This document shows positions 47,701 to 51,151 of a DNA stretch of 64,000 bases, piece by piece. A model generated the notes under the pieces. That model searched no databases and had not been told where the DNA came from. It was given only the letters and a program-made list of their open reading frames with translations. The stretch covers positions 170,498,488-170,562,487 of the forward strand of contig NC_091120.1 in NCBI RefSeq assembly GCF_040183065.1, written 5' to 3'. The position numbers were made by a program, and so were the translations under genes. Positions within the stretch are counted from its first letter, which is position 1. Every line of letters begins with the position of its first letter. Origin of the DNA: Periplaneta americana. Its lineage: Eukaryota > Arthropoda > Insecta > Blattodea > Blattidae.

Positions 47701-49126
47701 CAGAACACCTAATGCAAAAAAGAAAATCTTTAAATTGAAAGGTCCAGAGCCATAGTGGGCCAAGCGCCATTTATTAAAAACGGGGAAATCAAGGGTTAAA
47801 GTTAAGTGAATACCATAGTTTAATGAAGATTGACATATCATTTAGTTTTAATGTATACTTTATATTATTACTTGCTATATATTTCCATTGAATTATGGTA
47901 ATAACTTCATTTTAACCCTGGTTTTCTATGGTTTTAGTAAATGGCGCTTGGCCCACTATGGTTCTGAACCCTTCAATAGTGTGCCGCAAATGATCAGTTG
48001 ATGTGCCGCTGGAAAATGAAAATATTAAAGGTTGTCGTAGCAAAAATTTGGAAAATAAAGGTGAAAAAAATAGTAACGTAAGTCAACATTCAGCGAACGG
48101 AGAACAAGTCAACATTCCCTCCTAAAACCCTAAAAACCCTAAAAATTCCCCACTAGTTGGGAAACACTAGTTTAGACTATATGAATGTGCCGCGCTATTT
48201 TAAATTACACCTTTAGTGTGCCACGTGTTGATAAAGGTTGAAAAACGCTGCTTTAGAAACACCATCGCCAGAATTTTTTTTTATTTTCGTCGAAACTATT
48301 TTTTCAATATTCGGAATTATTGCATTCGTATTCAAGTCTCAAAACTGAAGTCAAATTGCCATCCGACAGTCATTTTCTCGGCCTGTACCAACGAAGAAAT
48401 TTTCGAAACTGTATGAGCTGCTAAACATTGAAACTTAAACTTCATTAAATGTGGATAATTCGACAGATATAATATATTATAGAATGATACTATATCTACT
48501 TTATTATACACTTGTTTTAGTCACCAGTTACTCGTATTTTATGTTAAAGTTGAAAATGTACTGATCTCAAATTCTGAACTGTACCTACCATTTTAAATAT
48601 AAGTTTAAATTATAAATTATTGAAAAGAAGAAATATAATTCATACAGTAATTTAAATTGTACCTGGGAAGTCTAGTTTGAGATGAATTGATTTCCCCTCC
48701 TTCCCGAATAATATATACAGGGTGTCTCAGAAGGAATGCAAAATACGTCAGAATAATGTAGTTTGGATTAATCTGCATCGATTTAACCTGATATACCTAT
48801 GTCCGAAATGTAACGGTTGGGAAGTTATTGATGAGCGAACTTTTAAATGGAGAGAGGCATTATAGACGTATTTCTACGTTTTTATGATACATTATTTGCC
48901 TAACGAATACTCACATCATACCAATGTCGACGCCTGTGATCTCTGCCGAGGTCTCGCCGTGGCAGTCTGCGTCCCCCACGTTCACCATGACTTCGATGCG
49001 ATCCGGCTGGTTGAGCGGTGCGAGGGCGTTGTTCAGGGCGCTCTCTACGTCAGACGCCGAGCAGCTGGATGGTACGCAAAATGCCCAGGTGTAGAGGGCG
49101 CTGCGAGGACTGGTCCACGACACTCC
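9772..49126 (-). CDS. NRF-6-like membrane acyltransferase gene, 11 exons recognised, 5' end missing
   Basis: This is the span of the only host gene I can support. The spliced exons give 604 residues in one uninterrupted frame. Order of parts: the C-terminal half of the NRF extracellular domain (residues 1-70, cysteine motif CVPSSC); a first membrane helix (about 72-88); a loop; then an acyltransferase-3 core (about 115-530) with roughly ten hydrophobic segments; then a hydrophilic acidic tail (536-604). Family landmarks include [49 protein letters not shown] and [13 protein letters not shown]. Family members are usually about 650-800 residues, so the N-terminus is incomplete. NRF-6 and its relatives are known from C. 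elegans and insects as membrane proteins implicated in lipid or drug transport and yolk uptake; the acyl acceptor is unknown. Introns range from 0.5 to 14.4 kb and hold most of the repeats listed here. The family call is firm; orthology to a named gene is not. Confidence 0.92.
10226..10308 (+). repeat. Solo tRNA-like module
   Basis: A degenerate A-box region lies at CCAGAGCACGATAGACTGG and a B box at GGTTCGAATCC. The module ends with GGAAGGAAAATTTTTTTT, a T-run like a Pol III terminator. It has no long tail. It resembles the modules at 12.6, 13.0, 16.7-17.0, 18.4 and 19.5-19.7 kb. Confidence 0.6.
11265..11752 (+). pseudogene. Non-LTR retrotransposon RNase H remnant
   Basis: Reads [20 protein letters not shown], the RNase H signature of Jockey/R1-type pol proteins, then [10 protein letters not shown]. 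After a stop comes a region with [20 protein letters not shown] and the cysteine motif PNCPLCN. Stops and frameshifts are present, so it is a dead 3' piece. Confidence 0.85.
11757..11885 (+). repeat. Degenerate short tandem repeat (CAAGAATTTT)
   Basis: The word CAAGAAATTTT or CAAGAATTTT recurs four times at 22-28 bp spacing between 11787 and 11870. Confidence 0.6.
12636..12742 (-). repeat. Solo tRNA-like module
   Basis: On the minus strand the A-box region is ATAGCTCAGTTCGTAGAG, followed by a degenerate B box (TTAAATCCCGG), then GCGAAAATTTTCCCG. The layout is like the other short modules in this region. Confidence 0.6.
12822..12939 (-). CDS. NRF-6-like gene, exon J (last membrane helix)
   Basis: Encodes [20 protein letters not shown] and then [19 protein letters not shown]. 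It is a final hydrophobic helix followed by the conserved E-P/E-MPF...L segment and a basic stretch. The acceptor is TTTTTCGTAG and the donor GTAAGA. One base of a valine codon is carried to the terminal exon. Confidence 0.92.
13015..13075 (-). repeat. Partial tRNA-like module
   Basis: On the minus strand a perfect T-arm, CCCGGGTTCGAGCCCCGG, is followed by the signature GAGAATTTTTCTCC. The 5' half is degraded. Confidence 0.6.
14030..14196 (+). repeat. MITE family M2, partial copy
   Basis: Matches the right two-thirds of the element at 47735-47976, ending with ATGGCGCTTGGCCCACTATG and GTTCTGAACCCTTCAA. It lies within the Helitron-like element. Confidence 0.7.
14204..14274. repeat. (ATATT)n microsatellite
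   Basis: About fourteen pentamer units, nearly perfect. Confidence 0.95.
14958..15197 (-). pseudogene. Tyrosine recombinase C-terminal fragment
   Basis: The frame contains [20 protein letters not shown] and then [18 protein letters not shown]. This is the H-x-x-R box, the GH-S box and the C-terminal tyrosine region of tyrosine recombinases of Crypton, DIRS or Ngaro type transposons. The N-terminal half is not visible. The family level (Crypton versus DIRS) cannot be settled by eye. Confidence 0.7.
15198..16685. other. Intronic AT-rich sequence; weak tRNA-like trace at 15503-15567
   Basis: Nothing coding was seen. Around 15503-15567 there is an A-box-like GGTAGTCTAGTGGAC and a T-arm CGGGTTCGATCCCCGG, but the anticodon arm is missing, so it is a tRNA-derived fragment, not a gene. 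Confidence 0.5.
16698..16968. repeat. Head-to-head pair of tRNA-like modules
   Basis: The minus-strand arm (about 16800-16698) carries A-box and B-box regions (GGGTTCGATTCCCGG) and then GGAACGAATTTTTTTCC. The plus-strand arm (about 16867-16968) carries GCATAGCTCAGATGGTAAGA, GGGTTCGATTTCCGG and GGAACGAATTTTTCTCC. About 60 bp of spacer separates them. Both 5' ends face the centre and each 3' end has a T-run. ATTAATGGAG-like sequence occurs at the outer edges. Confidence 0.75.
17432..17574 (-). CDS. NRF-6-like gene, exon I ([13 protein letters not shown] motif)
   Basis: A 143-nt exon read as [20 protein letters not shown] and then [17 protein letters not shown]. The [11 protein letters not shown].H motif with its conserved His is typical of the C-terminal part of the acyltransferase-3 core. 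The acceptor is GTACAG and the donor GTAAGT. The phase fits both neighbours. It was found by reading the genomic strand between exons H and J. Confidence 0.92.
18110..18299 (-). CDS. NRF-6-like gene, exon H (two membrane helices)
   Basis: Reads [20 protein letters not shown], then [12 protein letters not shown], a short luminal loop, and [20 protein letters not shown] followed by KGYGG. This matches the family's '..lgW......y......y......R..Wa....wi..aC..G.GG' arrangement. The acceptor is TTCCCATAG and the donor GTAAGT. One base is carried to exon I. Confidence 0.92.
18408..18505 (-). repeat. Solo tRNA-like module
   Basis: The minus strand reads GCGCAGCTCAGTGGGTTAGA, then CCGGGTTCGATTCTCGCCGG, then GGAGCAAATTTTTCTCC and ATTAATAAA. 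It has A box, B box and T-run terminator, ending in the same signature as the paired modules. It lies 109 bp upstream of exon H. Confidence 0.75.
18950..19097 (+). mobile_element. tRNA-derived SINE family SE, copy 1
   Basis: The tRNA-like head has GTGGAGTACAGTAGAGCG and the B box GGGTTCGAATTCC. It is followed by GGTGGACAAA and TGTACTCCTGTTTCC, also seen on the minus strand at 32455-32652. Confidence 0.65.
19511..19717. repeat. Near-perfect palindrome of two tRNA-like modules
   Basis: The arms are 19511-19606 and 19621-19717, almost exact reverse complements, with a 14-bp spacer. The right arm folds as a cloverleaf from 19621: acceptor 5' strand TCCCGGG against CCCCGGA, D arm GCTCAGTTGGAAAGAGC, anticodon-like stem CTGGT/ACCAG, and T arm CCGGG/CCCGG. 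It ends GGAACAATTTTTCCC with a T-run. The anticodon loop ACGTTCA lacks U33, so a working tRNA is unlikely. The left arm is the same on the minus strand. Confidence 0.85.
19901..20212 (-). pseudogene. hAT-type transposase N-terminal fragment
   Basis: 103 codons with a C-x-x-C...H...C pattern (CRSCMCAL and HQCDTQ) and the block [21 protein letters not shown] associate that block with hAT-like or CGGBP1-like transposases in insects. It ends at a stop right after this block, so the catalytic part is missing. Confidence 0.65.
20427..21034. mobile_element. 0.6 kb long-TIR element
   Basis: The ends are inverted copies (CTGGGTGTTCATTTCAAAGT, and its complement near 21034). Similarity continues inward for about 110 bp through GAGAAGTTGCCTAT. 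No transposase remains. Confidence 0.75.
21035..21967. other. Intronic sequence, nothing recognised
   Basis: A pyrimidine-rich stretch at 21770-21900 gives a lysine-rich open frame on the minus strand, which is composition only. The rest shows no feature. Confidence 0.4.
21969..22440 (+). mobile_element. Helitron-like family H2, copy 2 (5' part)
   Basis: Begins A|TCTATACTAATAACAAATC and matches the 5' part of the element at 13797-14964, including GCGATAATGGCTGAACCGAT and TATAGCCTAA-like blocks. The 3' end was not found. Confidence 0.65.
22441..23317. mobile_element. Partial E4-type element
   Basis: The right end, AAACATCCGGGCTCTAGTA near 23296-23315, is the inverted terminus of the family at 40593-41601. 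The interior carries repeated AAAGGCA words. A matching left terminus was not located. Confidence 0.5.
23690..24440 (+). repeat. Degenerate tandem array with AGAAACTAG core
   Basis: A phrase of the type TTTTAGAAACTAGATGTGTG followed by TTAATAG recurs about thirteen times between 23690 and 24440 at irregular spacing of about 27-95 bp. The units are strongly diverged, with AT-rich text between cores. It reads as an old minisatellite. Confidence 0.6.
24595..24765 (-). repeat. Short interspersed repeat family S1, copy 2
   Basis: Reverse complement of the repeat at 8743-8900, inserted into the non-LTR remnant. Confidence 0.7.
25112..25649 (-). mobile_element. tRNA-derived SINE family SC, 538 bp, with 14-bp target duplication
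   Basis: Flanked by TCTTACGACATTGT on both sides (25098-25111 and 25649-25662; the edge base is ambiguous). The tRNA-like head on the minus strand starts at the high-coordinate end, with CGAGTTAGCTCTGTGGTAGC and a degenerate B box GGGTTCTATTCC. The body contains a small inverted word pair, GTGCACAAC / TTGTGCACC. Confidence 0.85.
25768..26713 (+). mobile_element. Helitron-like element, family H1, copy 2
   Basis: Starts near TATATATATAATTTGAACTG, contains ACGGGAAAACGGCTGAACGG, and ends near GCACAAGCCAATAG. These three zones match the minus-strand copy at 101-2015. The 5' TC and 3' CTAG are mutated here. Confidence 0.6.
26714..27133. other. Unrecognised sequence
   Basis: A minus-strand frame at about 26905-26720 is open for roughly 60 codons (it includes [18 protein letters not shown]). 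I do not recognise it. Confidence 0.3.
27134..28205 (-). mobile_element. TIR element family E1, copy 2 (1072 bp)
   Basis: Has TIRs CAGGGACATCATTTTATTTT / complement, with TA at both edges. It is nearly identical to the inverted copy at 30365-31436: equal length, and a shared 61-codon open frame (27350-27165) that is identical at the protein level. The frame does not resemble a known protein. Confidence 0.88.
28732..29768 (+). mobile_element. TIR element family E2 with repeated CCTAATTCCGTGA words
   Basis: Ends AGGTTGCCTAATTCCGTGA and, inverted, AAGATGCCTAATTCCGTGA, with TA at both edges (28730-28731 and 29769-29770). Three further copies of a CCTAAATCCGTGA-type word lie at about 28916-28973. 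The interior is AT-rich and non-coding. Probably a TA-inserting non-autonomous element. Confidence 0.75.
29940..30050 (-). pseudogene. RTE-like retrotransposon fragment
   Basis: About 110 bp closely matches the RTE-like copy around 37420-37500 (AATAATAGCAGGCATTTCCC; TTTAATTTCCTC). No frame is intact. Confidence 0.65.
30052..30255 (+). CDS. Unrecognised open frame
   Basis: About 67 codons open from a GTT at 30052 ([20 protein letters not shown] onward), with an ATG at 30070 and ending LSNDDWYII before a stop. The composition is protein-like (Lys, Glu, Leu mixed) and unlike the surrounding AT-rich intron. I do not recognise the family. It may be a transposon fragment. Confidence 0.3.
   Translation, partial: VEELKALKLTQVLHAPANSKTEGDVRELFQFLDDRPYSVSWTEDTVSLIKVMRVLIRKLSNDDWYII
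30365..31436 (+). mobile_element. TIR element family E1, copy 3 (1072 bp)
   Basis: Same termini and length as 27134-28205, in opposite orientation, 2159 bp away. TA at both edges. The same 61-codon open frame is intact at 31220-31405. Confidence 0.88.
31437..31901. other. Intronic sequence, nothing recognised
   Basis: No terminal repeats, tRNA-like boxes or family-like peptides seen. Confidence 0.4.
31902..32005 (+). mobile_element. SINE family SB, 3' fragment
   Basis: Matches the 3' part of the copies at 49533-49725 and 42484-42750 (CCTCATTCTAGTGCAGAGGT; CTCCCAAGAGCCTTTATGAT) and ends in ACCTTTATCTTTA, a worn form of the CTTTAC tail. Confidence 0.7.
32138..32452 (+). CDS. Unrecognised 104-codon open frame
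   Basis: An intact frame rich in Arg, Leu and Asn (contains [20 protein letters not shown]). It ends beside a SINE. No family was recognised. The GC content is higher than its surroundings. It may be part of an unrecognised repeat rather than a host gene. Confidence 0.25.
   Translation: MNSSRRLARGVVCTDSQNACAVKAFRSLVAEGFHSTSYKRANRLGSNRPNNLRLARLHCVTFRNSFQQGNQLVKLPARLRILRTLYQQRKPVGYYPQKITPALS
32455..32652 (-). mobile_element. tRNA-derived SINE family SE, copy 2
   Basis: On the minus strand the head has GTGGCTCAAACTCTAGCGCA and the B box GGGTTCGATACC. The body has GGTGGACAAAGC and GGGGTATTCCTGCTTC, as in 18950-19097. Confidence 0.7.
32734..32866 (-). CDS. NRF-6-like gene, exon G (conserved R-PYLIG segment)
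   Basis: Encodes [20 protein letters not shown] followed by [19 protein letters not shown]. The Y.R..PYLIG..LGY pattern is standard for acyltransferase-3 proteins of the NRF group. The acceptor is TTTCTTTCAG and the donor GTAAGT. It is followed by the largest intron of the gene, 14.4 kb. Confidence 0.93.
32966..33135 (+). repeat. MITE family M3, copy 1 (170 bp)
   Basis: Inverted ends GGCATCCGACAAGGAAAACT / complement of GGTATCCTACAAGCAAAACT, flanked by TATA on both sides. Inverted homologue of 54147-54312. Confidence 0.85.
33165..33435 (+). repeat. Interspersed repeat family R1, copy 1
   Basis: Matches 54655-54730 plus 55322-55520 (GATGGTAACCTCTGCACCAA; CATTCACCGTTTTAGAGGAA; GATTTTCGC). Here it is uninterrupted; the second copy is split by an insertion. 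Unknown class. Confidence 0.7.
33490..33800 (+). mobile_element. SINE-like repeat with (GGAT)n tail
   Basis: A B-box-like GGTTCGATTCC lies at about 33553, followed by about 240 bp of higher-GC body and a pure GGAT array. The A box is unclear, so the tRNA origin is tentative. Confidence 0.45.
33800..33900. repeat. (GGAT)n microsatellite
   Basis: About 24 units with one interruption. It creates the repetitive Ile-His-Pro-Ser frames on the minus strand. Confidence 0.95.
34009..34202 (-). CDS. NRF-6-like gene, exon F (WYLAVDMQ motif)
   Basis: Opens with [16 protein letters not shown], the most diagnostic motif of the family. Hydrophobic helices follow around [12 protein letters not shown] and [17 protein letters not shown]. 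The acceptor is CTGTTACAG and the donor GTAAGT. It starts in phase 0 and leaves two bases. The neighbouring intron on the 5' side holds a transposon with a 12-bp target duplication starting 24 bp from the acceptor. Confidence 0.93.
34238..35235. mobile_element. TIR element family E3 with 12-bp flanking repeat
   Basis: Inverted ends GGAGGCGGATGTTG and CAACATCCGCCCC are flanked by the perfect direct repeat TACAAATGACTA (34226-34237 and 35235-35246). The word AGGTCATTT or AAGTCATTT recurs several times near both ends. A duplication of 9-12 bp fits MULE-like transposition better than Tc1/mariner or hAT. No transposase. Confidence 0.8.
35411..35578. repeat. MITE, 168 bp
   Basis: Inverted ends of about 26 bp sharing GTTATCTCGTGAAACC (left TAGATCATTC, right complement TAGGCCATTT), with TATA-like edges. 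It lies in the intron between exons E and F. Confidence 0.8.
35865..36033 (-). CDS. NRF-6-like gene, exon E (membrane segment and luminal loop)
   Basis: Continues [20 protein letters not shown], a hydrophobic helix after the conserved R-L-TP-Y start. It then has a tryptophan-rich loop containing [15 protein letters not shown] and [13 protein letters not shown], which matches the family pattern W..C...WW.nlLyinN. The acceptor is TTATCAG and the donor GTAAGG. It ends in phase 0. Confidence 0.93.
36180..36310. repeat. Reiterated CCTAAAA words, possible element end
   Basis: CTAAAACG, CTAAAATG, CCTAAAAGCC, CCTGAAAAGC and CCTAAAAATTC recur over 130 bp, the same style as the ends of E3 and E4. Boundaries unknown. 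Confidence 0.4.
36475..36504 (-). other. Hammerhead-like core motif
   Basis: The minus strand reads CTGATGA, then T, then a hairpin GTCGG-CATGA-CTGAC, then GAAA. Stem II would have four Watson-Crick pairs and one wobble with a 5-nt loop. One extra base follows CTGATGA. Such motifs are known in Penelope-like element ends. Stems I and III were not established. Confidence 0.35.
36711..36860. repeat. Long hairpin (about 60-bp arms)
   Basis: AAAATTTTGCAGGTCTTCAC at the left pairs with GTGAAGACCTGCACAATTTT at the right. The arms continue through AAACTGAAGAAA / TTTCTTCAGTTT and ATGTAAAATAC / GTATTTTACAT with few mismatches. The loop is about 28 nt. It lies in an intron of the NRF-6-like gene. Confidence 0.85.
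36945..37703 (-). pseudogene. RTE-like non-LTR retrotransposon 3' part
   Basis: The minus frame 37699-37400 reads [20 protein letters not shown] and then [19 protein letters not shown]. That is the C-terminal side of an RTE-type reverse transcriptase, with the 'FKYLG' motif. Further text (complement of CATACGTGCTACATACCCTC) continues the pol C-terminus in shifted frames. It ends with a GTAA-repeat tail near 36945-36960, as RTE elements do. Confidence 0.85.
37866..38026 (-). CDS. NRF-6-like gene, exon D (membrane segment)
   Basis: Encodes [20 protein letters not shown] and then [15 protein letters not shown]. This corresponds to the conserved 'TD(T/S)FF-L-G' segment of acyltransferase-3 proteins, followed by a hydrophilic loop ending FYLQRYIR. 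The acceptor is TTGCAG and the donor GTGAGT. It leaves two bases of an arginine codon, which exon E completes. Confidence 0.92.
38671..38719. repeat. Poly(T) tract, 49 bp
   Basis: An uninterrupted T run in an intron. On the minus strand it is poly(A) and might be the tail of a lost retrocopy, but no body was recognised. Confidence 0.95.
38932..39935 (+). mobile_element. Pogo/Tigger-like element, 1004 bp
   Basis: TIRs CAGTCAACTCTGGATATAGT / complement of CTGTCAACTCTGGTTATAGT with TA duplication (38930-38931 and 39936-39937). Extra GTTCACTATA words lie inside both ends. It carries only the first part of a pogo transposase. Confidence 0.92.
39631..39774 (+). pseudogene. Pogo-type transposase, N-terminal helix-turn-helix only
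   Basis: 47 codons starting [20 protein letters not shown], the CENP-B-type N-terminal DNA-binding helix-turn-helix of pogo/Tigger transposases. It stops after SIQHTV. Full transposases are about 450-600 residues, so catalytic and second DNA-binding parts are gone. Confidence 0.85.
40094..40287 (-). CDS. NRF-6-like gene, exon C (start of acyltransferase-3 core)
   Basis: Encodes a linker with [14 protein letters not shown] followed by the strongly conserved opening of the acyltransferase-3 domain. The core reads [20 protein letters not shown] and then [16 protein letters not shown]. The LRFLSIFW and LGHT motifs, with the conserved Arg and His, are typical of this family and near the proposed active site. 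The acceptor is TTCAG and the donor GTAAGT. The exon enters with one base carried from exon B and leaves in phase 0. Confidence 0.92.
40593..41601. mobile_element. TIR element family E4 (1009 bp)
   Basis: Inverted ends AGAGCCCGGATGTTAGGC and GCCTAAACATCCGGGCTCT. Many copies of TGCCTATTT or AATGCCT lie near both ends. The right terminus of another copy is at about 23296-23315. No transposase and no clear target duplication. Confidence 0.75.
41973..42064 (-). CDS. NRF-6-like gene, exon B (first membrane helix)
   Basis: A 92-nt exon read as [20 protein letters not shown] and then [10 protein letters not shown]. It is one hydrophobic helix followed by a basic cytoplasmic stretch, as expected for the helix joining the NRF domain to the acyltransferase core. 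It is bounded by TTTTTTCAG and GTAAGT. The phase fits exon A (two bases carried in) and exon C (one base carried out). It is too short to be found as a stand-alone reading frame and was recognised from the splice sites. Confidence 0.88.
42484..42750 (-). mobile_element. SINE family SB, copy with (CTTTAC)n tail
   Basis: The minus strand ends GGGGATACCTTTACCTTTAC. The body (GCCGACCACACCACCTCATT) matches 49533-49725. The 5' half differs from the copy at 43712-43985, so the family appears modular. No tRNA head visible here. Confidence 0.7.
42850..43640 (+). pseudogene. DDE-type transposase remnant split by a SINE
   Basis: Left of the SINE, pieces in shifting frames read [33 protein letters not shown] and [16 protein letters not shown], a helix-turn-helix DNA-binding region. 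Right of it comes [20 protein letters not shown] and a stop, a transposase C-terminus. The DDE core is missing. The superfamily is uncertain. Confidence 0.55.
43199..43450 (-). mobile_element. tRNA-derived SINE family SA, copy 1, 11-bp target duplication
   Basis: Flanked by CCAAGAATGGA (43188-43198 and 43451-43461). On the minus strand the A-box region is CTGTGGAGTAACGGTTATCA, the B box GGGTTCGATTCC, then a conserved body with GTTTTTTCCGGGGTTTTCCC and a 3' end TACGACGC...TAACC. Full length, about 250 bp. Confidence 0.93.
43712..43985 (-). mobile_element. tRNA-derived SINE family SB, with tRNA head
   Basis: The minus strand starts with GGCCGAGTAGCTCAGTTGGT and the B box GGGTTCGATCCC, forming a recognisable tRNA-like head. 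The body (GGTTCACTCAGCCTCCTATA) is shared with 49533-49725. Confidence 0.8.
44260..44508 (+). mobile_element. tRNA-derived SINE family SA, copy 2
   Basis: Full-length copy from ACCTGTGGAGTAACGGCTAG through the B box GGGTTCGATTTCC to the AATAAAAT tail. Same body as 43199-43450. Confidence 0.92.
44515..45245 (+). mobile_element. hAT-like element family E5, 3' part
   Basis: Matches the right two-thirds of 50022-51151 (AATTTGAGAGGTAAACTCGG; CGATTAATCGATTA near the end). A broken frame [20 protein letters not shown] has the look of the start of a BED-zinc-finger transposase. A SINE SA copy abuts its left edge. Confidence 0.7.
45246..46426. other. Intronic sequence, nothing recognised
   Basis: Open frames at 45456-45913 overlap on both strands and show no family resemblance. 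A GA-rich patch lies at 46080-46115. Confidence 0.4.
46427..47350. mobile_element. Palindromic transposon derivative with SINE in its left arm
   Basis: The arms begin CAGGGTGTTAAAAAAAGTAT (left) and the complement of CAGAGAGTTAAGAAAAAGTA (right). They continue inward through CTGAGATCTGAACACTTGTT and CATAGGAGGTGCTCAAT. Each arm includes an inverted copy of a transposase C-terminus ([14 protein letters not shown] on the minus strand, [14 protein letters not shown] on the plus). So the terminal arms are duplicated 3' ends. A SINE SA copy splits the left arm. Confidence 0.75.
46553..46768 (+). mobile_element. tRNA-derived SINE family SA, copy 3 (5' truncated)
   Basis: Starts within the head at CCAGGTGGCCCGGGTTCGAA and runs to the AATAAAATAAAAA tail. 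The flanks (CACAGGAGG and CATAGGAGG) look like a mutated target duplication. Confidence 0.88.
47298..47405 (+). repeat. Tandem duplication, two units of about 54 bp
   Basis: ACATATTAGCACCTCTTAAA... through CTCTCTGTATAC repeats once with three differences. It covers the right end of the element at 46427-47350, so the terminal sequence is doubled. Confidence 0.88.
47735..47976. repeat. MITE family M2, full copy (242 bp)
   Basis: Inverted ends of about 40 bp (TTGAAAGGTCCAGAGCCATA and complement of ATGGTTCTGAACCCTTCAA), sharing GTGGGCCAAGCGCCATTTA. A partial copy lies at 14030-14196. Confidence 0.85.
47977..48717. other. Intronic sequence, nothing recognised
   Basis: No exon-like or repeat signal identified. 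Confidence 0.4.
48718..48908 (+). repeat. Transposon terminus CAGGGTGTCTCAG
   Basis: TATACAGGGTGTCTCAGAAG resembles the ends of the mariner-like elements in this window. The partner end was not found. It runs up to the donor site of exon A. Confidence 0.4.
48915..49126 (-). CDS. NRF-6-like gene, exon A (NRF N-terminal domain, C-terminal half)
   Basis: This exon encodes about 70 residues, reading [19 protein letters not shown] and continuing through [16 protein letters not shown]. It has the cysteine pattern of the extracellular NRF domain, and a further cysteine follows in GDADCHGE. The acceptor is a pyrimidine-rich tract ending in CAG just before position 49126. The donor is a consensus GTGAGT directly after 48915. 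The exon starts in phase 0 and ends with two bases of a codon, completed by exon B. An ATG-started reading frame extends further upstream to 49189, but that part reads through the acceptor and is probably intron. The preceding exon was not found. Confidence 0.9.
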
Positions 49127-49532
49127 CTGGAGAACAAACCAGGCTTGAGTCACAAGTGCAATATAAATCCACGTCGCGAAACTGGGCATGAGTAGAACTC
49201 TTCAGACCGCCCAATTTCAAGTTAAGTGTGGAATGAGACCTCTGCCATTGGTTGAATAGCAATTATACTGCTCTCCTCTTCTGTCGGTAATATTTACAGT
49301 ACATCTTCTGTCAGACATTACAGACATTATGGAACGAAGTATAGTAGCTGGTACCACGTCTTTAAATACGGCGACTAAAGATATAAAAGTCTACAAAGAA
49401 TGAGTAAGGGCAGGTTTAAATAATTCGCATGCATTTATAGATCTCGGGATGGGGCATATTCTGGAAGGCAAAAAACTGATTGTCAAACAGGAGCAGGAAA
49501 ATAAATTTACTGTGCCAAGTTGATATTTTATT

Positions 49533-49724
49533 ATTAAACGGCCCCGAGGTTCACTCAGCCTCCTATAAAATTGAGTACCGGGGGTAAAGGCGGTCAGAGC
49601 GTGGTGCCGACCACACCACCTCATTCTAGTGCCGAGGTCATGGAAAGCGTGGAGCTCTACCTCCATGTCCCCCCAAGTGCCTTCATGGCATGTTACGGGG
49701 ATACCTTTACCTTACCTTTTTTTC

Positions 49725-49725
<1 letters not shown>
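49533..49725 (+). mobile_element. SINE family SB, 3' two-thirds
   Basis: Starts GGCCCCGAGGTTCACTCAGC, shares GCCGACCACACCACCTCATT with 42484-42750, and ends GGGGATACCTTTACCTTACC next to an (ATT)n array. Confidence 0.8.

Positions 49726-49729
<4 letters not shown>

Positions 49730-49798
<69 letters not shown>
49730..49798. repeat. (ATT)n microsatellite
   Basis: About 22 units. Source of the poly-Leu and poly-Asn open frames. Confidence 0.95.
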
Positions 49799-49799
<1 letters not shown>

Positions 49800-50021
49800 G
49801 GGGGCGGTTTCTATGACATGCCATATTTTTTCCTATGGGATTGTTAGGGTTTTGAGACTGATTTAAACTTAATTCCAAGCATTCTGAAGAAAATGGAAGG
49901 GTTTTTATTGGACATACATGCTCCAAATGCATATTTTTGGACTGTTTTTAATTTTGTAGCATATTTTGTACCAAACTGCATATTAAGGTTTTATTTTGGG
50001 AATAACTGTATATATATTTAG

Positions 50022-51151
50022 TAGTGTTGTGGGGTTTGATCGATTAATTTTTGTTGTAAGATTAATCGATCAAAAATATTTAATCGAATAATCGAGTCGA
50101 TTAAAATTAATCGGTTGTAGTTGATATTAATTATTATTTTGTTAATACAAACTCATACTAAAAATTCCGACAATATTTCTCTCTCGGAAATTGCTTACCT
50201 AAAAGCACAATAGTACTGTTATTTTCTAACTGTAAACTAGGTAGAGTAGGGAAAATCTTTGCACAAACACTTCAGAAAGAGATGGAGATATGAGGACAGT
50301 GACCTCGTCTACCTCTATTGAAAGTTGAAACACAATGCGAAATCCTTATTAAGCTTTATGGTTTTCCAAGAAAACTTCCACCTTGTTGTCAACTCACCTT
50401 CCTAGCATATGAAATACATACTTTTCTGGGATTCGTCCCCCTCATCCAATATAAAATAGCCATGTCTACACTGTGTGCAAGTGATCGTAACAAGTGATCT
50501 CTTTCTTAAATCTGGTAATTCGATTACAATAGGGGCCAGTCTTCTGTTTCGACCGCTGTACTTTGCAGTTGCAGTTTCTGTACTGAATTTGTAGTTGTGT
50601 CTTTAGTTTGATAAAGAAAAAGAATCAGTTTTCTGTGGTTTGTGAAAAGTGTAAACTTCATTATGTCGTATGAGAATTTGAGAGGTAAACTCGGTGAAAC
50701 GTTTGAATTTAAATTGAACGATCGTGGAGAAGTGCCTGACAGAAAAAAAGTTTTTCGTGTTTAGTAATGCAGGAAACATTATTACTAAACGTAGAGCGGC
50801 ACTTAATTCGGAGCATGTGAATGCACATTAACTTGGTGAGTCTTCATACTTTTTGTTATTTATGTTTGTCTCAAAATTTCCGAAGAAATTGACACAAATT
50901 ATAAACCTCACAATAAATATGTTGGTAAGTAATTAAAATAATTGTTTTGTAATATAACGATACAATATAATAAATATACAACATTTAATACTTATGCTTA
51001 TCACCGAACACAAGTTAAATTTAACTCTAATTTTGTGTTACAGTATATTAAAACATTTTTTCAAATCAATCAAAACTCGATTACTGTATCGATTAATCGA
51101 TTAAATTCAAATAGTTAATCGATTAAATATTTTGATCGATCGACAAAACTA
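50022..51151 (+). mobile_element. hAT element family E5, 1130 bp, 8-bp target duplication
   Basis: Flanked by ATATTTAG (50014-50021 and 51152-51159), the 8-bp duplication typical of hAT. The ends TAGTGTTGTGGGGTTTGATC and complement TAGTTTTGTCGATCGATC are imperfect inverted repeats with many ATCGATTAAT words. A broken [20 protein letters not shown] frame sits at about 50670. The catalytic part is gone. Confidence 0.85.

Noticed and set aside
49571-49932. Poly-Leu and poly-Asn open frames
   Set aside because: They arise from the (ATT)n array and a neighbouring SINE.
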